Below are positions 8,791 to 16,447 of a stretch of DNA of 64,000 nucleotides, one piece after another (positions within the stretch are counted from its first letter, which is position 1; every line of letters begins with the position of its first letter). The position numbers were made by a program, and so were the translations under genes. Origin of the DNA: JAAYJK01 sp964501655. GTDB taxonomy: Bacteria; Bacillota; Syntrophomonadia; Syntrophomonadales; Syntrophomonadaceae. The stretch is taken from assembly GCA_964501655.1 (NCBI GenBank), contig CAZCTN010000002.1:1-64000 (forward strand). The letters are read 5' to 3'. The notes beneath the pieces are model-generated. The model searched no databases, was not told the DNA's origin, and worked only from the letters and a program-made list of their open reading frames with translations.

Positions 8791-10047
8791 ATGGATAGAA
8801 CTAACAGGTATATTGCTCTGCTTTTATTGCTAGGGGTCTTATTTCTGGCCAGCGGCTGCTCAGGTGCTTCCCAGCCCGGGGAGCAGGTTATTGATGGCTA
8901 TGCCCTCTCTTTTGCGGAGCTGGGCACCCTGCCCATGAGCAGGATCGAACTGGCTTACAGTACAGAATCCTCCTGCCTGTCCACCAAAACCTTTGATATA
9001 GGCATATATGATCAGGCCTCACGGCTGGAAACGGTGACCATGGGTAATGACGATGAATATCAGAAGGATTTGGAGCCGGGAGACTATAAGGTAAGGGTGG
9101 AAAACCCGGAGAATTATTCCTTCATCTATCTGCCGGGGGAAGAGTTCAGTCTGGCGGATGGCATCGGTACGGTTTATGCCATGGTGGTCAACTCCAAATA
9201 CAGCACCCGGTCCTCCCAGCCGGTAGCCTGGGAGCTTTACTATACGGAAGCCGGCAGTCCCGCCGGGGAAAAACCCCTGGCCGGAGGTGAAATCCCAGTC
9301 CTGAGTCCGGGAGAAATGTACACCATCCAGTACAACCCGGAGCAAAATCCCCACCGGGCCGCCGGCAACTATATGTTCCGCCTGATCAACCCGGGCAGCG
9401 ACAGCAGCAAGAAAGAATGCTGGAGCGGAGCAGTATACTGCCTGGGACCCATTCAGCCCACCCAGGTACAGGTGACCCTGGTTCCCAATCCGGGCAAACT
9501 GGTAGTCAGCAAGAAAACCACCGGAGATGCACCTGCCGGAGTCATGTATGAATTTGTGATAAGTGATATAAATAATGATCAGCGGGAGATGAGCCGCAAC
9601 AGCATCAGGGCTGGAGAGAGTTTCACCGTTTCCCTGCCTCCAGGGACCTACCAGGTAACGGAATCCAAAACCGGGGGGGCTTTATCCTGGAGCAAATCCA
9701 TAGAGGGCAATATTTCAGTTTCTTCCGGGCAAAGCGTTTATCTAACGGTAACCAACCGCTTTCCGGTTCCGCCCAAAGGAACCCTGAATATCAGCAAGCA
9801 GGCAGAAGGTTCAGCTCCCGAAGGCGCAGTATACGAAGTGAGCATCAGCGGAACATCGGGTACCATCAAGCGCAACATCAAGGCCGGTCAGACCATATCA
9901 GTGGAACTGGCTCCTGGAAGCTATGAAGTAAGCGAGAGCAACAGCCAGGGTGCTTCCCAGGTCAGAAAGTCACCCGAAGGAAGGATTACGGTAAAGTCCA
10001 ATCAGACCAGCAGCGTAAGTATAACCAACATTTACCCAGGCGAATAA
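8791..10047 (+). CDS. Lipoprotein with two prealbumin-like (Cna-B/DUF5979-like) repeats
   Basis: A 418-residue predicted lipoprotein: a signal peptide (MDRTNRYIALLLLLGVLFLA) ends in the lipobox LASGC, giving lipidation at Cys23. Residues about 235-325 and 330-418 are two copies of a beta-sandwich repeat. Each starts with GxLxxSK and contains APxGxxYExxIS, a GxTYxVxES-type strand and a terminal TNxxP. This layout is like Cna-B/SpaA or DUF5979 modules of surface adhesins. No LPxTG motif is present, so anchoring is by lipid. The N-terminal 200 residues are unrecognised. It stands alone on the plus strand inside the tad locus, which suggests a pilus-linked surface or adhesion role (inference). 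Confidence 0.8.
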   Translation: MDRTNRYIALLLLLGVLFLASGCSGASQPGEQVIDGYALSFAELGTLPMSRIELAYSTESSCLSTKTFDIGIYDQASRLETVTMGNDDEYQKDLEPGDYKVRVENPENYSFIYLPGEEFSLADGIGTVYAMVVNSKYSTRSSQPVAWELYYTEAGSPAGEKPLAGGEIPVLSPGEMYTIQYNPEQNPHRAAGNYMFRLINPGSDSSKKECWSGAVYCLGPIQPTQVQVTLVPNPGKLVVSKKTTGDAPAGVMYEFVISDINNDQREMSRNSIRAGESFTVSLPPGTYQVTESKTGGALSWSKSIEGNISVSSGQSVYLTVTNRFPVPPKGTLNISKQAEGSAPEGAVYEVSISGTSGTIKRNIKAGQTISVELAPGSYEVSESNSQGASQVRKSPEGRITVKSNQTSSVSITNIYPGE

Positions 10048-10051
10048 AAGA

Positions 10052-10118
10052 GGTCCTCCTGTTTTCTCCTTGATAATATAGTTGAAGAAAACAGAGAGGC
10101 TAATCCCCTCTCCTGTTC
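10052..10118. repeat. Decayed copy of the GAAAACA palindromic repeat
   Basis: The segment has CCTCCTGTTTTCT on the left and GAAGAAAACAGAGAGG plus a CCCCTCTCCTGTTCTTTT arm on the right, matching the repeat at 13157-13242 with the outer left end missing. It sits between the lipoprotein stop and the flp2 stop and can fold into a hairpin usable by both convergent genes. Confidence 0.6.
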
Positions 10119-10120
10119 TT

Positions 10121-10279
10121 TTAGAAACTACCGGAGATATCGTTCACTTTGGCATTAAGGGCTGTGCCCAGGGCCTGATAGCCGAACATGGCAACCAGAG
10201 CTATGAACATTAATATCATTACGTATTCCGCCATTCCCTGCCCTGTTTCTTCTTTAATCAACCGGTGAATCATGTTCAT
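10121..10279 (-). CDS. flp: Flp-family type IVc prepilin (flp2)
   Basis: A 52-residue prepilin, too short for many ORF callers. It begins MNMIHRLIKEETGQG, followed by MAEYVMILMFIALVAMFGYQ, so the G|Q processing zone, the conserved E19-Y20 pair and the hydrophobic helix are all present. AGGAGG lies eight bases before the ATG. It follows flp3 by about 130 bases on the minus strand. The sequence differs clearly from flp1 and flp3 in its C-terminal half, so this is an old paralogue rather than a fresh duplication. Confidence 0.9.
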   Translation of the reverse strand: MNMIHRLIKEETGQGMAEYVMILMFIALVAMFGYQALGTALNAKVNDISGSF

Positions 10280-10367
10280 AAATCAAACCTCCTCCAGGCT
10301 GGATGAACCTAACCTGACTCTATCCATTCCATATCTAAGAGAATTCTACCCTATGAAAACTAATTCT

Positions 10368-10402
10368 GCAATTACACCTCATATTTTTTGAGGTGTAATT
10401 GC
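10368..10402 (-). terminator. Hairpin between flp3 and flp2
   Basis: A perfect 14-bp inverted repeat, GCAATTACACCTCA with TGAGGTGTAATTGC, loop of 7. It begins nine bases after the flp3 stop. There is no long T-run on the minus strand, so it may protect the 3' end of flp3 mRNA rather than terminate fully. Confidence 0.65.
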
Positions 10403-10410
10403 CCCATTTG

Positions 10411-10572
10411 TTAATGAAAGGCCGAAGCGGCCATACCTACTGTCTCTGCCACTGATTGACCCAATCTGAAAAAAACCGTCACAACAATAAGACTGACCAG
10501 GGTTACCAGCATGGCATATTCAGCCACTGCCTGACCCTCTTCCTCCTTGAGCAGCTTCTTTATGGTTTTCAT
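10411..10572 (-). CDS. flp: Flp-family type IVc prepilin (flp3)
   Basis: A 53-residue prepilin: MKTIKKLLKEEEGQA, then VAEYAMLVTLVSLIVVTVFF. The processing glycine (G13), E18-Y19 pair and one hydrophobic helix are present; the tail (RLGQSVAETVGMAASAFH) resembles classical Flp pilins. GGGAGGGG precedes the ATG by a few bases. It lies 70 bases after the unrecognised 261-residue gene, probably in one transcript with it and flp2. Confidence 0.9.
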   Translation of the reverse strand: MKTIKKLLKEEEGQAVAEYAMLVTLVSLIVVTVFFRLGQSVAETVGMAASAFH

Positions 10573-10642
10573 TTTACCCCTCCCGTTTGGTTAACTGTAC
10601 TCCCAACAAAGCTATCTCATTATTTATCCCGTTTTTATTGGA

Positions 10643-11428
10643 TTAAGATTCCTCCACCGCATCAGCCAAGCCGACACTCGCCTCATTATCCCCAGTTTCC
10701 TCCCCGGGATTGGCTGCGGAATCTCCGGCATCAAGCTGTGATTCAACTCCCCCGGCAGAATCCAGCACTTCCTCATTTCCGCCGGTATCTGTTGCTAATT
10801 CCTCCACCAGCTGGATCTCAGACTCCCCAGCCAAAATATCAGAGTTTTCGGCACATCCTGCCAGCAGCACCTGCATGAGTCCCCCGTATATGGCAAAATG
10901 CTGGAGGGCTTCATTCCTCTGGAAAACATAATCGAAATTGGCCAGGATATCGCTGCCTGCCCGGGCAATCTCGTCATCTTCCGCTGCCCCTTCCGCCCCG
11001 GAAGCGGTTATCGCCCAGGTTTTCACGTCTCCATTGGCCAGGAATACCAAACCGCTGTTCTGAATCTGCTCCCCTTCTTGAGCATTTCCGGAACATTGAT
11101 CCAGGTAAACCTGTATGGCTGCCTGCAGTTCTTCCATTTTGGCCGGGTCTTTAATGGCCTTGGCCGCAATGTTAGGTGCTACAGTAATATTGAATGCCTG
11201 ATCACATCCAGCCCCATAGCGGGAAATCCCGGTTTTGTTCCCGGGAACATTGGCCACGGAAACATTTACTGATTCCCCCACTGATTCAGCTAGCTGAGTA
11301 ATTAATTCCTGAAATTTGGGAGCATTTACTGCAGTTTGCGGATTACGGGTGTGGCACTTTTTGTGTTCCCAGCCCACCATGGGGTCAGACCGTCCGCAGT
11401 CGATCAAAGCAGAATTACCAATGCCCAT
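10643..11428 (-). CDS. Unrecognised acidic protein in the tad locus
   Basis: A 261-residue protein I do not recognise. It has no signal peptide or membrane segment. The first ~190 residues look folded, with Cys residues at about 11, 25, 76, 112 and 192 and mixed helix/strand patterns (EELQAAIQVYLDQCSG, NSGLVFLANGDVKTWAI). The last ~65 residues are a low-complexity acidic tail rich in E, D, G and A. GGAGG lies six bases before the ATG, so the start is secure. It heads the transcript that continues into flp3 and flp2, which suggests it acts with these pilins, perhaps as a cytoplasmic regulator or chaperone; that is speculation from position. Confidence 0.75.
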   Translation of the reverse strand: MGIGNSALIDCGRSDPMVGWEHKKCHTRNPQTAVNAPKFQELITQLAESVGESVNVSVANVPGNKTGISRYGAGCDQAFNITVAPNIAAKAIKDPAKMEELQAAIQVYLDQCSGNAQEGEQIQNSGLVFLANGDVKTWAITASGAEGAAEDDEIARAGSDILANFDYVFQRNEALQHFAIYGGLMQVLLAGCAENSDILAGESEIQLVEELATDTGGNEEVLDSAGGVESQLDAGDSAANPGEETGDNEASVGLADAVEES

Positions 11429-11747
11429 TTCCTGCCTCCTTTTCTCAATATTTCTTCAACAGCTACGTCTGTATATCCTAATTTGTATAAATCGCTTAAT
11501 AAATTATCGACGATTGCAATACTTAACTTAATATATTATCATCCGCAGGGATGAATATGTTCATACCAAAGGCTGGTTTTGGGCCTTATGTCTTTATTTG
11601 TATTTTTTTCTATGCTAATATGTGGCCACTAGGTGAAGCAGAAAACAGTGAGAACCGCTGTGGCTGAGGAACGGGGACCCACCTTCTTGGAAGCAGCTAG
11701 TTTGAAGGAATGTCCCCATGTTCCAACTGTATGAGGAGATGATCTTT
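11429..11747. other. Divergent intergenic region with a repeat remnant
   Basis: A 319-base gap between the divergent 261-aa gene and the second TadG-like gene. Bases about 11638-11724 carry a remnant of the GAAAACA/GGGGAC repeat: CAGAAAACAGTGAGAACC, then GGAACGGGGAC...CCTTC facing GAAGGAATGTCCCC...GTTCC. The rest is AT-rich and presumably holds both promoters; I could not pick convincing -35/-10 pairs. Confidence 0.5.
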
Positions 11748-12824
11748 GTGAAGCATATCCGGGGTGTGGTTAAACGGTTGTGTTTTGATGAGAGCGGAGC
11801 GGTGATGGTGCTGGTAGCTCTGGCTTTAGTGGTAATTGTGGGCATGGCCGGCTTGGTAATAGACAGCGGTCGGCTTTACCTGGAAAATCAGAAGATTCAG
11901 AATGCATTGGATGCTGCGGCTCTGGCCGGAGCACAGGAACTGCCCAATACCAACGCAGCCACACTGGCGGCTTTGGAATACGCTGCTTTGAACGGGTTAA
12001 ATCCTGATGAGCTGATTATAGCTTTTCCTTCCAGCAGTCTGATTACAGTGGAATACACCGAAGAGGTAAAAACTTATTTCCTGCCGGTGCTGGGTATAAA
12101 TGAAATTCAGGCCGGTAAACTTGCGGGAGCATCCCAGGATTATTCCCCGGCCTGGGGGAGTTATACCCTCTTTTCCGCCAGCCCTTCCAAGGACCTGAAA
12201 ATCAGTGGAAACACTTATTATATTGAGGGCTCCACTCACACTAATGATGACTTCAAGGCCAGCGGCAACACTTTGACTATTACTGGTATTTGTGATGCGG
12301 TAGGAAGTATCAGCGTTAACGGGAACAATATGGATATACCCCACCGGCGGGCATATTCCAGTCATATCGACCTGCCGGATTATTCAGAACAGGTGCGGGA
12401 GCAGGCCGAGTCCGCCGGCAACATATACCATACCAATATACATTACAACGGCAACAGCATAAATGTGGAAAACTCTATATATGTGGATGGTGAAGTGCAT
12501 CTGAACGGCAATAACATTATTGGCTGCGGAGCTATACTGGCAGAAGATGACATTCACATCAACGGCAACACTATATATAACGGCAGCAGTGACGCCATCT
12601 GCCTATATTCCCTGGGAGACATCCATGTTAACGGCAATGATCTAACCATCAACGGTATTCTCTATGCACCCAATGGAGAAATTAAAATCAACGGAAATAA
12701 TATCACCATCAACGGGAAGGTAATATCCAATACCATTTCTCTAAGCGGCAATACCCTGAATATTATCGATGACGATTCCGCCCTGCAGGCCCTGCCTTCC
12801 TCGGGCTGCCGGCTGGTAATCTAA
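11748..12824 (+). CDS. TadG-like protein with C-terminal NGN-repeat beta-helix
   Basis: About 358 residues. The N terminus has the TadG-like signature DESGAVMVLVALALVVIVG as membrane segment and then NALDAAALAGAQELP. From about residue 150 on the chain is built of repeated units carrying nine [N/S]GN triplets (SGNT, NGNN, NGNS, NGND and so on) spaced roughly 15-25 residues, with alternating hydrophobic residues (DIHINGNTIYNG, EIKINGNNITINGKV). This pattern predicts a right-handed beta-helix resembling bactofilin or polymer-like stacks. GTG 11748 with GAGGAG nine bases upstream is preferred; ATG 11718 is possible. It is probably exported and assembled with the Flp system. Its end overlaps the next gene by 4 bases, tail to tail. 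Confidence 0.85.
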   Translation: MKHIRGVVKRLCFDESGAVMVLVALALVVIVGMAGLVIDSGRLYLENQKIQNALDAAALAGAQELPNTNAATLAALEYAALNGLNPDELIIAFPSSSLITVEYTEEVKTYFLPVLGINEIQAGKLAGASQDYSPAWGSYTLFSASPSKDLKISGNTYYIEGSTHTNDDFKASGNTLTITGICDAVGSISVNGNNMDIPHRRAYSSHIDLPDYSEQVREQAESAGNIYHTNIHYNGNSINVENSIYVDGEVHLNGNNIIGCGAILAEDDIHINGNTIYNGSSDAICLYSLGDIHVNGNDLTINGILYAPNGEIKINGNNITINGKVISNTISLSGNTLNIIDDDSALQALPSSGCRLVI

Positions 12825-13045
12825 ACACCTTCCTGGAGCCGCTGCTCTTTATCCTCCAGTTCCTGCAGCCGGCTGTACACCTTATCCAAAAGGGCTTTTT
12901 GCTGCTGAACAAAAATCTCTTCCACCCCGGCCTGTTCATACTGTTCAATAGTCCGGGTGATAACCGGAATATTGAATTCTTTTAAGTCTCTGATCTTTTT
13001 ACGGGTTTCCTGCAGGGCAACTGCCCGAAAATTTTCTCTTTCCAT
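12821..13045 (-). CDS. Small coiled-coil hypothetical protein
   Basis: A 74-residue protein with no recognised family. It is highly charged and almost entirely helical; the second half (QQQKALLDKVYSRLQELEDK) has heptad spacing of a coiled coil. ATG 13045 with AGGTGA six bases upstream is chosen over the TTG at 13060. Its last four bases overlap the stop of the convergent TadG-like gene. No membrane segment. Confidence 0.7.
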   Translation of the reverse strand: MERENFRAVALQETRKKIRDLKEFNIPVITRTIEQYEQAGVEEIFVQQQKALLDKVYSRLQELEDKEQRLQEGV

Positions 13046-13156
13046 TTCTATCACCTGCAATATTATAATCTATAGTGTTTTTCCTGTATATTGACGCAGC
13101 AGAAGAAAAAAATACGTATATATTGTATCATAGTTAGGGAGAAAGCAAAGTCAAGT

Positions 13157-13242
13157 CAGAAAACAAGGGGACGGTTCTCCTGTTTTCTGTCAGATAGTAT
13201 AGTTTACGAAGAAAACAGAGAGAACCCCCCTCTTGTTTTCTG
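13157..13242. repeat. GGGGACGGTTCT palindromic repeat, copy upstream of methyltransferase
   Basis: Two inverted arms: CAGAAAACAAGGGGACGGTT at the left end and AGAACCCCCCTCTTGTTTTCTG at the right end, with a second pair CTCCTGTTTTCT / AGAAAACAGAGAG inside and a loop around 13191-13208. It ends exactly at the Shine-Dalgarno of the next gene. Same family as 31508-31579 and 10052-10118. Such palindromes are often linked to REP-type (IS200-like) transposases elsewhere. Confidence 0.75.
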
Positions 13243-13254
13243 AAGGAGTTTTGT

Positions 13255-14415
13255 ATGAGCAAAGTGGAATTGATAGCTACGGCGGCGTTTGGCCTGGAGG
13301 CTATTGTGGCCCATGAATTACGCAAGCTGGGGTACGAAGAACTGAAGGTGGAGAACGGCCGGGTAAGTTTTATGGCTGACATAGCGGCCATTCCCCGCTG
13401 CAACCTGTGGCTGCGCACTGCGGATAGATTACTGATCAAGATGGGAGAATTCGAAGCCCGGACGTTTGATGAACTGTTTGAAAAAACCAAGGCCTTAAAC
13501 TGGAATGATTGGATACCGGGAGACGCCCAGTTTCCGGTGGAGGGCAAGTCGATCAAGTCGCAGCTGTTCAGCGTACCGGACTGCCAGGCCATAGTTAAAA
13601 AAGCTATAGTAGAAAAAATGAAACAAAAGCATACCATCGACTGGTTCCCGGAAACCGGTCCCCGTTACCGGGTGGAAGTGGCCCTGCTTTCCGATCGGGC
13701 TACCCTCACTATCGATAGCAGCGGTGCGGGTCTGCATAAAAGAGGCTACCGGAAGTTGTCCGGGGATGCTCCTTTAAAAGAAACCCTGGCCGCCGCTCTA
13801 ATAGACATCAGCCGCTGGAAACCGGACCGGGCCTTGATCGATCCATTCTGCGGCACGGGAACCATTCCTATCGAAGCTGCTTTGATAGGGCGCAATATAG
13901 CCCCCGGATTGGGCCGGGTATTTGTGGCGGAAAGCTGGCCCCAGATTCCTGCCCGAATATGGAAACAGCACCGGGATGAGGCCCGGGACATGATAGTGCA
14001 GGATCAGCCCCTGGGCATCAGGGGTATCGATATCGACCCCAACGCCATCAAGCTGGCTAATTACCACGCTAAAGAAGCCGGGATAAACAACTTGATTTCA
14101 TTTCATCAGGGAGAAGCCAGGGATTTGAATTCCCGTTACAAATATGGTTATTTGATCAGCAATCCTCCCTACGGAGAACGCCTGTCGGAAAGGGATGAGG
14201 TTGAACGGCTGTACCGGGAGATGACCCCGGTTTTTCAGCGGCTGGATACCTGGTCATTCTATATCCTTACCTCGCATCCATCATTGGAAAAATTGATAAA
14301 CCGGAAAAGCAGCAAAAGACGCAAGGTATATAACGGGCGTATACAGTGCACCTATTACCAGTTTTACGGCCCAAAACCGGAGAAACTGCTGGGGCCTTTT
14401 GCCCGTCCGGAATAG
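13255..14415 (+). CDS. THUMP-domain class I rRNA methyltransferase (RlmL/YpsC family)
   Basis: A 386-residue SAM-dependent RNA methyltransferase. The N-terminal THUMP RNA-binding domain (about residues 45-155) is followed by a Rossmann methyltransferase domain with IDPFCGTGTIPIEAALIG (SAM-binding motif) and NPPYGERL (the N-methyltransferase catalytic motif NPPY). Length and domain order match YpsC-type proteins, which correspond to the N-terminal half of E. coli RlmL (m2G2445 of 23S rRNA). GAAGGAG lies seven bases before the ATG. It is monocistronic. Confidence 0.92.
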   Translation: MSKVELIATAAFGLEAIVAHELRKLGYEELKVENGRVSFMADIAAIPRCNLWLRTADRLLIKMGEFEARTFDELFEKTKALNWNDWIPGDAQFPVEGKSIKSQLFSVPDCQAIVKKAIVEKMKQKHTIDWFPETGPRYRVEVALLSDRATLTIDSSGAGLHKRGYRKLSGDAPLKETLAAALIDISRWKPDRALIDPFCGTGTIPIEAALIGRNIAPGLGRVFVAESWPQIPARIWKQHRDEARDMIVQDQPLGIRGIDIDPNAIKLANYHAKEAGINNLISFHQGEARDLNSRYKYGYLISNPPYGERLSERDEVERLYREMTPVFQRLDTWSFYILTSHPSLEKLINRKSSKRRKVYNGRIQCTYYQFYGPKPEKLLGPFARPE

Positions 14416-14544
14416 GAATATAGTCCCTTCCTTGACTTCTTTAATTCTTTTTACTTTTTTCCGATAACATTATTGTACCTTTTTTGCTAGTATTAATGTG
14501 GGTATCCAGAGGATGGAAGAGTTTGAATCGGGCAAACGGAAAGG

Positions 14545-16359
14545 TTGAGAAGTTTGGAGCAGCGCAAACAGAACAGTATTGCATTTATTTTTATGGCTGT
14601 AGTCTTTTTTCTAGTCCTTCAACTGGGCTTCTACTATTTTCATTTTAACACTTCTCTCAATGAGGCCGAGTTAATTGATACCGACACCTACATGCGGCTG
14701 GTCAGAGTGGAACAACTGGCGGAAACAGGTGACTGGTATGACTCTACCATTTACAGAAATAACTACCCCTACGGGGATACCCTGCACTGGACCCGGCCCC
14801 TGGACGTAATTCTCCTGGCCGGTGCCGCTCCTTTGATACCATGGCTGGGATTCAAAAAGGCCTTGCTGCAGTTTGGAATCGTTTTCGGTCCTTTGATGGG
14901 GATCTTATCATTAATTGCCCTGGTCTGGCTGGCCAGGCCAATTATGAGTCCCAAAGCCCGCAATCTGCTGTTGCTGATTTTCGTAGCCCAGCCTTTGCTT
15001 TTTCAGGTTTTTATGTTTGGCCGGCCTGATCACCACAGTCTGCTGGTACTCCTATTCATACTTCTGCTAGGTTCGCTGACTCATATGCTGTCAGATAAGA
15101 ATTGGGAGAAATACAGCATAATGGCCGGTCTCCTGGCGGCCCTATCCACCTGGATAAGCACTGAAGCTGTTTTCGCAGTAATTATGGTTTTTATGGCCCT
15201 GACACTATTATGGATTTATTCTAGAAACAGGTATGCTGTGATGCTGAGAAATTTCAGTCTGTCTCTGCTTCTTTTCAGCAGCCTGTCTTTATTGATAGAA
15301 CGTCCTGCCATGGAATTCTTCTCAGTAGTTGAGTATGACAAGATTTCTGTTGTATATATATTTGTATACCTAATGGGGGCTCTATACTCTGCAGCGCTCT
15401 CCAGGATAGAATCAAATCAGATGCAAATCAGGGCTTTATTGGCAGTGTTCCTGACTATTCCAGCAGTTGCTGCTATCTGGCTGGTTTTCCCCCTATTCTT
15501 TTACGGCCCTATGGCGGAAGTAAACCCGGCTATTGTACCGATTTGGTTAAGCAAGGTTGCGGAAGCCAAGCCCTTGTTGTTAAGTGATACCTATTTTATT
15601 GTTTCCTTTTTAGGCACCATCACTATGGTCCTGGGCTATTTAGTTTACCTATGTAAAACCGAAAATAGACAGGAACTCTCCAAACCACTAACAGTATTTT
15701 TTATTGGGTTTCTAATGTTTACAGCCTTAACGTTTTACCAGGTCCGTATGGTTTATTGCGGCCTGGTTATAATATCCATTTTATTAGCTCTCATGCTGAA
15801 TGATATTATCAATTACCTGTCCAGATATCCTCAACGACTGCTTTCCCTACTTCGTCCGATTACTATTGTAGTATTTATATCATTCTTTCCTATCGTCGGC
15901 ATGACGGTTTCTGCCCTCCAGTCAGAGGAAAAGGCGGATTCTGCACGTTCCTATCCCAATCTGCCTGCACTATGTGATTACTTAAACCAGTATCAGAGAC
16001 TTAACCCTGAGCATCAGACTGTACTTGCACATCTGGACTTTGGCCCCCAGATTCTATACAGAACTGATTTTAATGTCATCGCCGGACCGTATCACCGCAA
16101 TGACAGTGGTATCTTATATACCCATGAGGTAATGACCTCGGATGATATGGAGAAAGTAAAAGGGATGTTAGCCCACAGGCAAATCGACCTGGTGGTAATA
16201 GCCCCGAATTCGACTGAAAAGGTACTATACAGAACAGAGAATAACCCGTTAGCTTTTTATGAAAGACTGACAAACGACAACTCTCCAGACTGGTTAAAAA
16301 AATTAGAGCTCACCAAAGAAGTGCAGAAATCATTTATCATATACCGGGTTGATCGGTAA
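14545..16359 (+). CDS. STT3/PglB-like GT-C membrane glycosyltransferase
   Basis: A 604-residue polytopic protein with around 12 hydrophobic segments and a soluble C-terminal region after about residue 460. The first outer loop carries IDTDTYMRLVRVEQL, resembling the DxD-containing catalytic loop of STT3/PglB oligosaccharyltransferases, and a second loop has GRPDHHSLLVLLF, like the later D/H motif of that fold. The WWD-type acceptor-binding motif is not obvious in the C-terminal region, so it may transfer single sugars from a polyprenyl donor rather than oligosaccharide to protein. There is no ATG in frame; TTG 14545 or TTG 14554 (AAAGG nine bases upstream of the latter) is the start. Confidence 0.7.
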   Translation: MRSLEQRKQNSIAFIFMAVVFFLVLQLGFYYFHFNTSLNEAELIDTDTYMRLVRVEQLAETGDWYDSTIYRNNYPYGDTLHWTRPLDVILLAGAAPLIPWLGFKKALLQFGIVFGPLMGILSLIALVWLARPIMSPKARNLLLLIFVAQPLLFQVFMFGRPDHHSLLVLLFILLLGSLTHMLSDKNWEKYSIMAGLLAALSTWISTEAVFAVIMVFMALTLLWIYSRNRYAVMLRNFSLSLLLFSSLSLLIERPAMEFFSVVEYDKISVVYIFVYLMGALYSAALSRIESNQMQIRALLAVFLTIPAVAAIWLVFPLFFYGPMAEVNPAIVPIWLSKVAEAKPLLLSDTYFIVSFLGTITMVLGYLVYLCKTENRQELSKPLTVFFIGFLMFTALTFYQVRMVYCGLVIISILLALMLNDIINYLSRYPQRLLSLLRPITIVVFISFFPIVGMTVSALQSEEKADSARSYPNLPALCDYLNQYQRLNPEHQTVLAHLDFGPQILYRTDFNVIAGPYHRNDSGILYTHEVMTSDDMEKVKGMLAHRQIDLVVIAPNSTEKVLYRTENNPLAFYERLTNDNSPDWLKKLELTKEVQKSFIIYRVDR

Positions 16360-16447
16360 AAATAATTAATGCCTGTGCCAATCATAGAATTCAGTACAAG
16401 CATTATGTTTATTCATAAATTCATTTGCCAATAACCTAAACTTCCTA

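Noticed and set aside
13496..13740. 80-codon minus-strand frame inside the RNA methyltransferase gene
   Set aside because: Shadow of a gene with clear THUMP and NPPY motifs.
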